45,424 bases of DNA from positions 1 through 45,424 of the IMG/VR virus record IMGVR_UViG_3300042154_000979; one strand, 5' to 3'. Source of the DNA: a virus. Each line of letters starts with the position of its first letter. The first letter of the stretch is position 1. Both the position numbers and the translations under genes were made by a program. Under the pieces are notes generated by a model. That model made no database searches. It was not told the DNA's origin and saw nothing but the letters and a program-made list of their open reading frames with translations. Shown here one piece after another: positions 14,369-22,198 of the stretch.

Positions 14369-15073
14369 TCAGAGCGTCGCAGAGAGTTCGGCATCGATCC
14401 AGAACACGCCACCCTCGAGCAGCCTGTCCGGGCAGAGCGACAGGTCTACAACTGCCGGAGGTTGCACGGTGGTCGTGGAGATGCCCCACAGGTCACCGGC
14501 AGGGAACGATGCCGGGAACGGGTTACTCAGGTACGGTCCTGTCCCCCATGCCGCCGTCGCCGGTTGAGCCGATGCCGCACAGGTCACGGTGAGCGTGCCG
14601 TTATTGATTGTCACGCCTCCGTCGAGTTTGCCGTTACGACAGTACGGGACCACGAAGTAGCCCCAGCGCCCATCGCATGACTCACCGACTGCCTTCGTCC
14701 AGACCTCGAGCGCGAACGATGACCAGTTGCGCTGCGAGCCGAAGCTGAATCCCTCTGCCTCACCGGACACTAGGACCGGTTGCTCCCCGAGGATGATTGA
14801 GAGTACGTCTGGGTGGACCTCGCACAGTTCGATGGAGACGGACACGCTGACGAGTTGGTCAGGGTCGGAGTCGTTCACGCACAGGGTGCCGAAGATGTCC
14901 CGAGCTTGGAACTGTTGCCCGGTGACGTACTGCCCGGAGAGCGTGACCGAGATGAACCCATCCGAGACCACGGTCCCGCAGCCATCCGAAACGTCAACCG
15001 GCGTGCCACAGTTGTCTAGCTGCGTGAGCCTGATACGTCGGCCCTTTATGGACTTGATGACTCGGGTGCTCAC
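14369..15073 (-). CDS. Major tail protein-like, copy B
   Basis: 234 aa, starting at GTG 15073. Aligns along its whole length with copy A, with the same KSIKGR, LCVND, FALEVWTK and WGYFVVP landmarks. It differs by a C-terminal extension ending LLEGGVFWIDAELSATL that recurs in the 55-aa gene at 19312-19479 and, in weaker form, in the 1351-aa protein. Two tube-like genes in tandem may form a tube of two proteins or give tube and decoration. TACCAT lies 7 nt before GTG; a GGAG is present but too close to the start to be a good site. Confidence 0.75.
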   Translation of the reverse strand: MSTRVIKSIKGRRIRLTQLDNCGTPVDVSDGCGTVVSDGFISVTLSGQYVTGQQFQARDIFGTLCVNDSDPDQLVSVSVSIELCEVHPDVLSIILGEQPVLVSGEAEGFSFGSQRNWSSFALEVWTKAVGESCDGRWGYFVVPYCRNGKLDGGVTINNGTLTVTCAASAQPATAAWGTGPYLSNPFPASFPAGDLWGISTTTVQPPAVVDLSLCPDRLLEGGVFWIDAELSATL

Positions 15074-15255
15074 GGCTCCGATGGTACATCGTCAGGGATG
15101 ACGTTGCCCTCAGCGTCGATCAGCCCGTTCGGGATGCGAGAGTCATCCCACTCGAACGTGGTCGGGTCGTCGTCCAGTTCCACCGGGTCGCCTAGTTCTA
15201 CGCCGTTCACGGTGAGTTGGTGTGACCAGTTGGTGAGGCTCCGTAGTGTTCCCAT
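15070..15255 (-). CDS. 61-aa acidic virion-operon protein
   Basis: ATG 15255 overlaps the stop of the 1351-aa gene (TAATG), setting the start. The sequence (LTNWSHQLTVNGVELGDPVELDDD) is acidic and beta-like, with no known motif. Its stop overlaps the GTG of tail-tube copy B by 4 bp, so it is coupled to both sides. Confidence 0.65.
   Translation of the reverse strand: MGTLRSLTNWSHQLTVNGVELGDPVELDDDPTTFEWDDSRIPNGLIDAEGNVIPDDVPSEP
15081..15086 (-). promoter_or_regulatory. TANNNT box (TACCAT) 7 nt before tail-tube copy B
   Basis: GTACCATCG here matches the box before the capsid protease (24111-24116). Confidence 0.45.
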
Positions 15256-18200
15256 TATGCCGCTCCGTAGTAGTTGAGAACCGCTGTGATCTCTGCGGTT
15301 GTGAGTGCTCTGCGCCACACGGCGACAGCCCGGATCTCGGAGTCGAGATACTCGGTGCCTGCCCCAGACAGTCTGCCGATCCGCATGACGGACCCGTTGG
15401 ACAGGTCGCCGGTTGTCGCTGCGACGGGTGTCCCTGCTGCGCCTCCGGTCCATGAGGTCAGGGTGCCACCGGAGCGGACCAGCACGGCGGCTTGGCGTTG
15501 CCCGGTGAGCCTCTGCGGCCCGAACGCCTCAGCCCCAGCGGAACCGTCTCCGATCCTGCCAGCGGTACGCAGAGCGTCGCCGGTTGTCGGGTTGGACACG
15601 GCCCAGCCTTGCGCTGTCACGGTGGTCGTATCGACCTTCGCTACGAGCGTGTCCGACGAGCCTTGTAGCCACCACGGTCGCTGAATGACGAGAGCGGTGA
15701 AGTCCTGTCCTGCGCCCATGTCGAGCAGCACCGAGTCGGGAACCTCGAACCAGTCGTCGGTAGCGAGGGACCATACGGCGGTCGGGACGGCGACGGAGCG
15801 CCTGCCTGCCGATGCCCGGTTGAGAGTTGCGACTCGGCGTTGTGACGGGTCGAGCCAGAGGACTGCCTCACGGAGCAGAGCGGTGCTAGCGGTTGTCGGC
15901 CCGGTCTGATAGTGGGCGTTCACGGTGGCGATCTCGGCTGCGCTCAAAGCACGCCGGAACACGGCAGCACCGAAGAACTCCATGTCGGCGAATCCTCCGA
16001 CTCCTGCGCCAACTGTGCCGAACCGGAGCGGGTTACTGCTAGCGAACGAACCGATAGCAGCAATGCTGATTGAGTTGTTCTCTACGCCCCCGGTAAATAT
16101 CTTTCCTGTCTGATCTTGCCTGTTCACGACCCCGGTCAGAACGCGCGTAGTCCCGAAGGTATAGGTGCTTGAAGTTACGTTTGATCCGAAGGGAATCACT
16201 CCGTCGGCAAGAGTGAAGTTGCTGGTTGTAAAGGTCGAGTTGTTTGTGATCGCATACCCGACACCAGTTGAGGCGGCTTGAATCTTGCTGACATGCGGAG
16301 CAAAGTTTGGAGACGTTGCCCATTGCCTGACTACGACCGCAACGGTGAACGAGTCAGCCGCTCCGAAGTCGATGAGATCCGAGTCGGGAACCTCCAGATA
16401 GTCGTCGGTCCCGAAGAGCATCGTGTCACGCGTGACCGCAACAGCCTTGCGTCCCGAGGTGGAGCGTGCAATGGCAGCAGCCTGCTTGCTCCGTGCAGGG
16501 TCAACCCAGAACACCGCCTCACCGAGCAACGCCAGCGAGGCAGGAGTAACCGTCCCGTTGTAGTGGGTGTTTACGAGAGCAATCTCGGCAGCAGAGAGCG
16601 CACGCCTCCAGATCGCAGCACCGAATAGCTCACCGTTGAACGGCGTTCCAGATGTGGTATTGCCGATCCGCATTGTGAACGTGCTAGCGAACGATCCGGT
16701 TGGTGGCGTTGCTGCGACTGCTGTTGTCGCATTGTTGTAGACGGTCATGCTCGTATTCGCAACGACCACTAGACCGGAGAGAGTCAGCGCGCCGTAGCTC
16801 CCAGCGGCATCGACGTTATTGGAGTTGTAAGAAGTGTCGCTGCCCATTCGGGCACGAGTTGTTGTGGTCGAGCGACCCAACGCCCAACCCAGATCATTAG
16901 TAGCAAAGTTGGCTTTCTTCGCAACGATGGACTCGTTCCCTGCAGTCGCCCACGTTCGGTTAGCAGCAATGACGGTAAAGTTCTGACCGGCCCCGAAGTT
17001 CAGCAGGTCGTTATTCGCAACGTCCATGTAGTCGTCGGTCCCGAACAGGAGTGTCGGCTGCACGACGGCAACCGAACGTCGTCCCGAGGTGGAACGGTTG
17101 ATCGTGACCGTGGCTGCGTTCGTGGAGGACTCGGTGAACGTGGTCTGTGCGCCAGAGATGATGCCGGTGGAGAAGTTGGCATCGAACACGACGGTGCCGC
17201 CGATGCCCGAGAGAACCTGCGCCAGGTAGAACTTTGCTGCGGCAAGCCCGGAACTCCCAGAAGCGAACGAACCGATTTCCAACGGTGCCGCAGTTGAGGC
17301 GATGGCTACAACCCCGGCAGCGGTTACCGGAGCGCCTAGCTGTGCCCATGTCACCCCATCATCCGAGGTGTAGAACGTACCCGTATTGCCCGCTGCGCCG
17401 TTGTCCACATCGAACGCTACGCGTACCCACTTGATCGAACCATCAGCGATGCCAGTTGCAACCGAGGACGTGACAGAGACTCCCGTAACGCCACCCGTCG
17501 TGTATTGGAATCGAAGCGTGCCAGCAGTCTGCACATCGAACAGATAAGACCGCGCGCCAGAGCCGCCGTACTTCGCCAGTAACGTTTGCGCTGCCGCAGG
17601 AGTCCAGTCGTCCAGCGCCACACGAACACGGATGTCGATGTCGCCGGTAATGTCCAACGCAGCCGAGTCAGGCGTAGACGCGTAGTTGTTCGCAACCCCA
17701 GACAGGTACAGGTAGTTCGTTCCCGTATGCGACAACACGGCCGGATCGTTCGTGTCTGCCGCTGCAAGGTTTGAGCCACGCTGTGCGTTCAGCACCGGAC
17801 CGCCTGTCCCCAGGTTCGTCAAGACAAGAGCGTTGTCCAGTTGGTCTGCTGCGGTGCCTGAGATGGCGAGCGAGGTCTGTGCCCCGTTGACGATGCCGGT
17901 GGTGAAGTCAACGTCGAGAGCGACCGTGCCGCCGATGCCGTCGAGAACCTGCGCCCGGTAGAACTTGCCCTGCATGAGAAACACCGATGGCGCAATGCCA
18001 TACGCTCCCAGTACGAGACCGGTTGGCGTAACTCCGATGCTCGTAGTTCCAGCCTGAGTGACGGTCGTTCCGAGTTGCGTCCATGTCACGCCGTCGTCGG
18101 AAGTAAAGAACTGTGCGCTACGACCGCTTGCACCGTTGTCTACGTCCAGCGTCGCTCGGACCCACTTGATCGTGCCGTCAGCGATTCCAGTAGCAACGGT

Positions 18201-19310
18201 CGATGTGGCGTTGCGATCCACCCCGGCAAGAGTCCAGCCGATCCGAAGTTCCCCCGTAGCAAGAAGCCCGAAGTAATACCCGGCAGTTGATTCGTGGTAC
18301 TTGCTGACGAAGTGCTGAATACCAGCAGACGGAGCAGAGGTCCAGTCATCCAGCGCAACACGAACACGGATGTCGATGTCCCCGGTGATGTTTAGCGCGG
18401 GTGCATTGCCGACTACCGCATAGTTGAGAGCAACACCCGGCAGGTAGACGTAGTTCTCAGTCGTCCGGGTGAGCAGCAGCGGGTCGTTCGTGTCCGGGCC
18501 GACAGCAGAGCCATACCGGGCGTTCAGGCTGAACCCGCCCCAACCCAGGTTCGGCAGGGTGTCAGACGGCTCAGGGATGATCGGGGAACCGGGACCGGTG
18601 GACAGCATCGCCGTCTCCGAGCCGGTCGTAATCATGGTGGAGAGGTTCGTGTCCAGCACAACGGTGCCCGAGATGCCAGAGAGAACCTGCGCCCGGTAGA
18701 ACCTGCCAGCACCAAAGACAGACAGTCCAGCATTGATCGAGCCGAGCGTGAGCGGAGCCGCACCATTGAAGATCGACGTTGTGCCAGCGGTCGTGATCGT
18801 CGTCCCGATCTGCGTCCACGCCACCGGAGTCGTAGCAGAGAACGGTGCCTGAAAGAACTGCACGACCCGATCAGACCCGGACGCAACGTCAATCGTTGCC
18901 CGGAGCCAGTACGCAACACCGGAGAACAGAGACGGGACCACGCTTGAAGTGTGCGTCAGGATCGCCGTGCCGTCAGCGGAGGTGACCAGTTGAAGCGCGC
19001 CCGTAGTCCCGATCCGGAACTGCCATGACCGGTTCACCGACAAGTTCGTGAACTTGGCGATGAGCGTCTGCTCTGCGCCGGTGTTCCATGCGTCGAGCAT
19101 GACCAGCACGCGCACATCGAGATCGCCGGTGATGTCCAGAGCAGCCGAGTCGGTGACACCGAGATAGTTCCCTGCCAGCCCCGGCAGGTAGGCGTAGTTC
19201 GTGCCGTCGTGGTCGAGCAGTAGCGGAGCGTTCCCGTTCACGGTCGGAGCGGAGCCGTACTGCGCGTCTAGCGTGCCTCCGCCTGTCCCTAGATTCTCAG
19301 CGAACGGCAC
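15255..19310 (-). CDS. Large repetitive surface protein with laminin-G/ConA-like units
   Basis: 1351 aa, GTG 19310 with a GAGGAGG site. Two unit types occur three times each. Units 1-3 (about 1-250, 250-497, 497-735) start NLGxGGxxLxAxxGS, continue with LDITGDxDxRV, and contain FYRAQVLSGIxGTVVLD; this is the LamG/concanavalin-like sandwich. Units 4-6 (about 735-945, 945-1160, 1160-1351) start RSTSGRRSVAV, then TDDxxxVxxxxLLxFGA, and end RRALSAAEIAxVNxHY, also LamG-like. Such domains usually bind sugars. It lies between the capsid and tail-tube genes rather than among tail-tip genes, so it may be a head or neck fibre. Divergence between units argues against recent duplication. Confidence 0.85.
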   Translation of the reverse strand: MPFAENLGTGGGTLDAQYGSAPTVNGNAPLLLDHDGTNYAYLPGLAGNYLGVTDSAALDITGDLDVRVLVMLDAWNTGAEQTLIAKFTNLSVNRSWQFRIGTTGALQLVTSADGTAILTHTSSVVPSLFSGVAYWLRATIDVASGSDRVVQFFQAPFSATTPVAWTQIGTTITTAGTTSIFNGAAPLTLGSINAGLSVFGAGRFYRAQVLSGISGTVVLDTNLSTMITTGSETAMLSTGPGSPIIPEPSDTLPNLGWGGFSLNARYGSAVGPDTNDPLLLTRTTENYVYLPGVALNYAVVGNAPALNITGDIDIRVRVALDDWTSAPSAGIQHFVSKYHESTAGYYFGLLATGELRIGWTLAGVDRNATSTVATGIADGTIKWVRATLDVDNGASGRSAQFFTSDDGVTWTQLGTTVTQAGTTSIGVTPTGLVLGAYGIAPSVFLMQGKFYRAQVLDGIGGTVALDVDFTTGIVNGAQTSLAISGTAADQLDNALVLTNLGTGGPVLNAQRGSNLAAADTNDPAVLSHTGTNYLYLSGVANNYASTPDSAALDITGDIDIRVRVALDDWTPAAAQTLLAKYGGSGARSYLFDVQTAGTLRFQYTTGGVTGVSVTSSVATGIADGSIKWVRVAFDVDNGAAGNTGTFYTSDDGVTWAQLGAPVTAAGVVAIASTAAPLEIGSFASGSSGLAAAKFYLAQVLSGIGGTVVFDANFSTGIISGAQTTFTESSTNAATVTINRSTSGRRSVAVVQPTLLFGTDDYMDVANNDLLNFGAGQNFTVIAANRTWATAGNESIVAKKANFATNDLGWALGRSTTTTRARMGSDTSYNSNNVDAAGSYGALTLSGLVVVANTSMTVYNNATTAVAATPPTGSFASTFTMRIGNTTSGTPFNGELFGAAIWRRALSAAEIALVNTHYNGTVTPASLALLGEAVFWVDPARSKQAAAIARSTSGRKAVAVTRDTMLFGTDDYLEVPDSDLIDFGAADSFTVAVVVRQWATSPNFAPHVSKIQAASTGVGYAITNNSTFTTSNFTLADGVIPFGSNVTSSTYTFGTTRVLTGVVNRQDQTGKIFTGGVENNSISIAAIGSFASSNPLRFGTVGAGVGGFADMEFFGAAVFRRALSAAEIATVNAHYQTGPTTASTALLREAVLWLDPSQRRVATLNRASAGRRSVAVPTAVWSLATDDWFEVPDSVLLDMGAGQDFTALVIQRPWWLQGSSDTLVAKVDTTTVTAQGWAVSNPTTGDALRTAGRIGDGSAGAEAFGPQRLTGQRQAAVLVRSGGTLTSWTGGAAGTPVAATTGDLSNGSVMRIGRLSGAGTEYLDSEIRAVAVWRRALTTAEITAVLNYYGAA

Positions 19311-19311
19311 G

Positions 19312-19479
19312 CTATGCCTCCTCGATCAATGGCTCCGAGCCAGGGTCTCCAGACGGAGCGTCCAATGTTTGCGATAGTTCAGCGTCGATCCAGAAGATCG
19401 CCTGACGGAGCAGACCTACGCCTGCGGTAGCGCACGGTGTGAGCGCGATTGCATGGCCTAGACCTAGAGCGATAGCCAC
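19312..19479 (-). CDS. 55-aa protein sharing the FWIDAELS motif
   Basis: GTG 19479 to TAG 19312. It reads MAIALGLGHAIALTP, then LLRQAIFWIDAELSQTL. The second part matches the C-terminus of tail-tube copy B at both protein and DNA level. The N-terminus is hydrophobic, about 20 residues. No good Shine-Dalgarno. It may be a real small virion protein or a remnant of a duplicated gene end. Confidence 0.5.
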   Translation of the reverse strand: MAIALGLGHAIALTPCATAGVGLLRQAIFWIDAELSQTLDAPSGDPGSEPLIEEA

Positions 19480-19482
19480 TTG

Positions 19483-20286
19483 TCACGGCTCCGTCGAAGG
19501 ACAGCCGAGTTCAATCGTTGCTCCAACAGCGAAACAATCCCAGCCGAGGACGTAGTCCCGTTGCGCCACGATGCTCACATCGTTCAGCGCCTTATCGATG
19601 GCGTTCTCTCGAGTGTCCACATCGCCTCGGAACATGACCAGCGGCCCGGTGCCGTAGATCGTTGCGGTGGAGTCAATCGGTGACGGCAGCGGGTCGTACC
19701 CTCCACCGACTACAACCGGCGTGCCGAGCACGGTACGCATCACGCCACCCTCGACATGAAGATGGAGCGACAGGGCAGACGCTGCGTAGCGGTTCATGTG
19801 GATGACGCCCTCAGAGCCGAACGTCTCTGCGATGGCCTGCTCGATGTACCCGAGTCCAAGCCAACCGGGAAAGGCTGTCATGTCGGTAGGGACCGGATCG
19901 GCCACCAGCAGTTGCGCCCACACCGATTCTTCGACCGCCCGCTGCTCACCGTTCAGCAGACGAGCAATAGCGTTCGCCTCATGCTCTGCCAGCGTCTTAC
20001 CGGGGATCGCATCGGTGTTGTACGCGTAGACCGTGAACGCCGGATACTCGAGCAGTCTGCACACTCGGTCTGAGACCAGCGGAGCAGTCTCCGGTTCGAT
20101 GCATTGATTGAACGTGACGAGTGCGTCGCCGCACGCCTCCGAGTCCCATGTAACACCGAGCCGCCAATGCTCATCGACGCCGAGACCCTCTAGGGCAGCG
20201 GTGCGAGGTTGAGCAACGGAGAAGATCCCGTAGCGATAGGGGACGACTGCCGGAGGTGCTACCGGGTGTTTGATCGTGATGGTCAT
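19483..20286 (-). CDS. Conserved virion-region protein downstream of the major capsid gene
   Basis: 267 aa, ATG 20286 with GGAGGA. Landmarks: VPYRYGIFSVA, DEHWRLGVTWDSEACG, AFTVYAYNTDAIPGKTLAEHE, LLNGEQRAVEE and a C-terminal domain with WDCFAVGATI. I associate this arrangement with conserved genes of unknown role next to capsid or tail genes in other actinophages. A structural function is likely; no enzyme motif is seen. Confidence 0.7.
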   Translation of the reverse strand: MTITIKHPVAPPAVVPYRYGIFSVAQPRTAALEGLGVDEHWRLGVTWDSEACGDALVTFNQCIEPETAPLVSDRVCRLLEYPAFTVYAYNTDAIPGKTLAEHEANAIARLLNGEQRAVEESVWAQLLVADPVPTDMTAFPGWLGLGYIEQAIAETFGSEGVIHMNRYAASALSLHLHVEGGVMRTVLGTPVVVGGGYDPLPSPIDSTATIYGTGPLVMFRGDVDTRENAIDKALNDVSIVAQRDYVLGWDCFAVGATIELGCPSTEP

Positions 20287-20323
20287 GTCGTCGTCCTCCT
20301 ATCGCTACGGGTGTCAGGGTGAA

Positions 20324-21907
20324 TCAGGCTGGAACTTCGCAGCAGCCAGTAGCGCCGTTCACGCTCAGGGTCACGGTGACCTCACGAGCGTTCGGGCCGA
20401 GTTGCGCCACGAGGTACAACTGCTCCGTCCATGCGGCCGTGTAATCGTTCGTGGCGTTCAGCACGCTGTCACGGACGATGCCGAGGTCGATGGTGCCACC
20501 GTCGCCACGCACGAAACCGCCTGCCGGGTAGAGCAGGAAGTCGAGCGTTGCAGGCCATGCCGTCGCAGCAGCCACGCCGTAGAGCGGTTGGTAGTCGTGC
20601 ACGAACTGGACCCGGACATGACGAGCAGCGAAGTGATCCGCGATCATCGCATCGGTCACGTTCGAGTAGCCCGCTGCGTCACGGAATGCGAAGTCGGCAC
20701 GGAGAGCCTCACGGACCCAGAGCGGGAACACGGCCTCGAGGACTGCGTTCGTCGCCATCCGGTACTGCGACCGGTAGTCAGCGACCTGCAGGTCGATGGC
20801 GTTCAGGATGTCACCCGATGCGCTACCGACAGGACTCGTGACGGTCACGCCGGTTGATCCGGCGATGATGTCAGCGATGACAGCAGCCGACAGACGGTGG
20901 AGGTGTGCGTTGATCGCCAACGACACGAACCGCTGCGTGAGTTCGGGGAACGCACGATCGGTGAGGTTGCCGTTCGTGATGCACAGACCTTCGGCCACGA
21001 GCCGGTAGTCGGTGAACTCCGGGCAGGGGATGCGGAGACAGGGCTTCTCGCCGGTCGGGCTTGACGGGTCGTGAGCGGCCTCGTCGTCGGCCTCGGTCCA
21101 TGTCCACAGCGCACCGGCAGCGTCTCCGATGTCGAAGAAGCTCGGGACGTTCAAGCCGCCGCGGGTGACTCGCACCGTGGGCAGGTCGATGAGTCCGTCG
21201 CCTGCGTCGATGCCGAACATCGAGTACAGGTTCTCTGACGGAGCGCACCAGCCACCAGCAGCCACGAGGCTCTGCGTGTCGGTTGCCTGAGCCAGAACGT
21301 CGAGGTTGTGCGCCAGGTCAGCGCCTACCGAGAACCGCGACGGGATGTCGATCTTTGCCACCGGCACCCGAGCCGAACCGTCCGACAGCGTGCGAGCCTT
21401 CGCGTGCATCGCCTTCGCAACGTCGAGCAGCGACAGCTCTGCCGAAGCAGAAACGCCGGGGATGTCCGCGGCGGCGAGGATCGTCACCCGGTCATCGGTC
21501 TTGGCGGGTGCGTCGGGCAGAGTGACATGACGGCGAACCGCACGAGCACTCGGAGCCTTCGGGGTCTGGGCGCTGGCGGTCACCAGTTCACGCTCCTCTG
21601 TCTCGGCCTCTGCGGGCGCTTCGGCGGTGATGTCGTCGGCAGCTTCCGCTACCTCTTCGGCCTCGGTCGCACGGACACGACCGGCGAGTTCGGCGATCTT
21701 GTCAGCGGCAGCGGTAGCGGCCTCGTTACGAGCGGCAAGCTCGGTGCGGATTGCGTCCACGCTGTCTGCGATCTCGGTGAGCGCAACGATGTCGGTCGAG
21801 CCTGCATCGTGCAGAGCGTCGAACTCTGCGATGAGTGCCTCGAGGATGGTGTTCAGTTCGGCAGGATCTTCGACGGTGCTGAGATCCTCGGGAATCGTGA
21901 TGTCCAC
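20324..21907 (-). CDS. Major capsid protein with N-terminal scaffold-like domain
   Basis: 527 aa from GTG 21907 (AAGGAG 5 nt upstream); the frame is open further upstream but that lacks a start signal. Residues 1-125 are Glu/Ala-rich helix (LNTILEALIAEFDALHDAG), the built-in scaffold or delta domain cleaved by the protease in HK97-type heads. Residues about 170-527 are the capsid fold, with DLPTVRVTRGGLNVP and PCPEFTDYRL. It sits two genes after the protease. A TACCAT at 21989-21984 could start an mRNA with a leader of roughly 70 nt, the only virion gene here with both a leader and a strong ribosome site, as expected for the most abundant protein. Confidence 0.9.
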   Translation of the reverse strand: MDITIPEDLSTVEDPAELNTILEALIAEFDALHDAGSTDIVALTEIADSVDAIRTELAARNEAATAAADKIAELAGRVRATEAEEVAEAADDITAEAPAEAETEERELVTASAQTPKAPSARAVRRHVTLPDAPAKTDDRVTILAAADIPGVSASAELSLLDVAKAMHAKARTLSDGSARVPVAKIDIPSRFSVGADLAHNLDVLAQATDTQSLVAAGGWCAPSENLYSMFGIDAGDGLIDLPTVRVTRGGLNVPSFFDIGDAAGALWTWTEADDEAAHDPSSPTGEKPCLRIPCPEFTDYRLVAEGLCITNGNLTDRAFPELTQRFVSLAINAHLHRLSAAVIADIIAGSTGVTVTSPVGSASGDILNAIDLQVADYRSQYRMATNAVLEAVFPLWVREALRADFAFRDAAGYSNVTDAMIADHFAARHVRVQFVHDYQPLYGVAAATAWPATLDFLLYPAGGFVRGDGGTIDLGIVRDSVLNATNDYTAAWTEQLYLVAQLGPNAREVTVTLSVNGATGCCEVPA

Positions 21908-21998
21908 GTTTGCTCCTTGGGTATGTGGGTCGGTCCGAGCTAGGCCCGGTGCACCGTCAGCATCAGCCGAGCGGATTGCGAGCATGGTAACACTCCAC

Positions 21999-22166
21999 TC
22001 ACGGTGATGCGTTGGGATCGACTACCTCGCCGCCGATGCGCCGCGCGTACCCTTGCGCGGCAATGAGCGAGGTGAACCGTCGCCCGGTTGGCTTGCCCTG
22101 ACGGGTGACCTCATAGATCATCCGCTTCATCGCCTCCGCTGAAAGTGATTCGACTCCGGCACTCAC
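21999..22166 (-). CDS. 55-aa basic protein between protease and capsid genes
   Basis: GTG 22166 to TGA 21999 (MSAGVESLSAEAMKRM, then RRFTSLIAAQGYARRIGG). No good Shine-Dalgarno at the GTG; an internal ATG at 22130 has GGAGG only 2 nt away. It fills most of the 290-bp gap between protease and capsid genes. Probably real but unrecognised. Confidence 0.5.
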   Translation of the reverse strand: MSAGVESLSAEAMKRMIYEVTRQGKPTGRRFTSLIAAQGYARRIGGEVVDPNASP

Positions 22167-22198
22167 GGTGCCGCGTGTGCGCCCGCCTCAACCCACGG

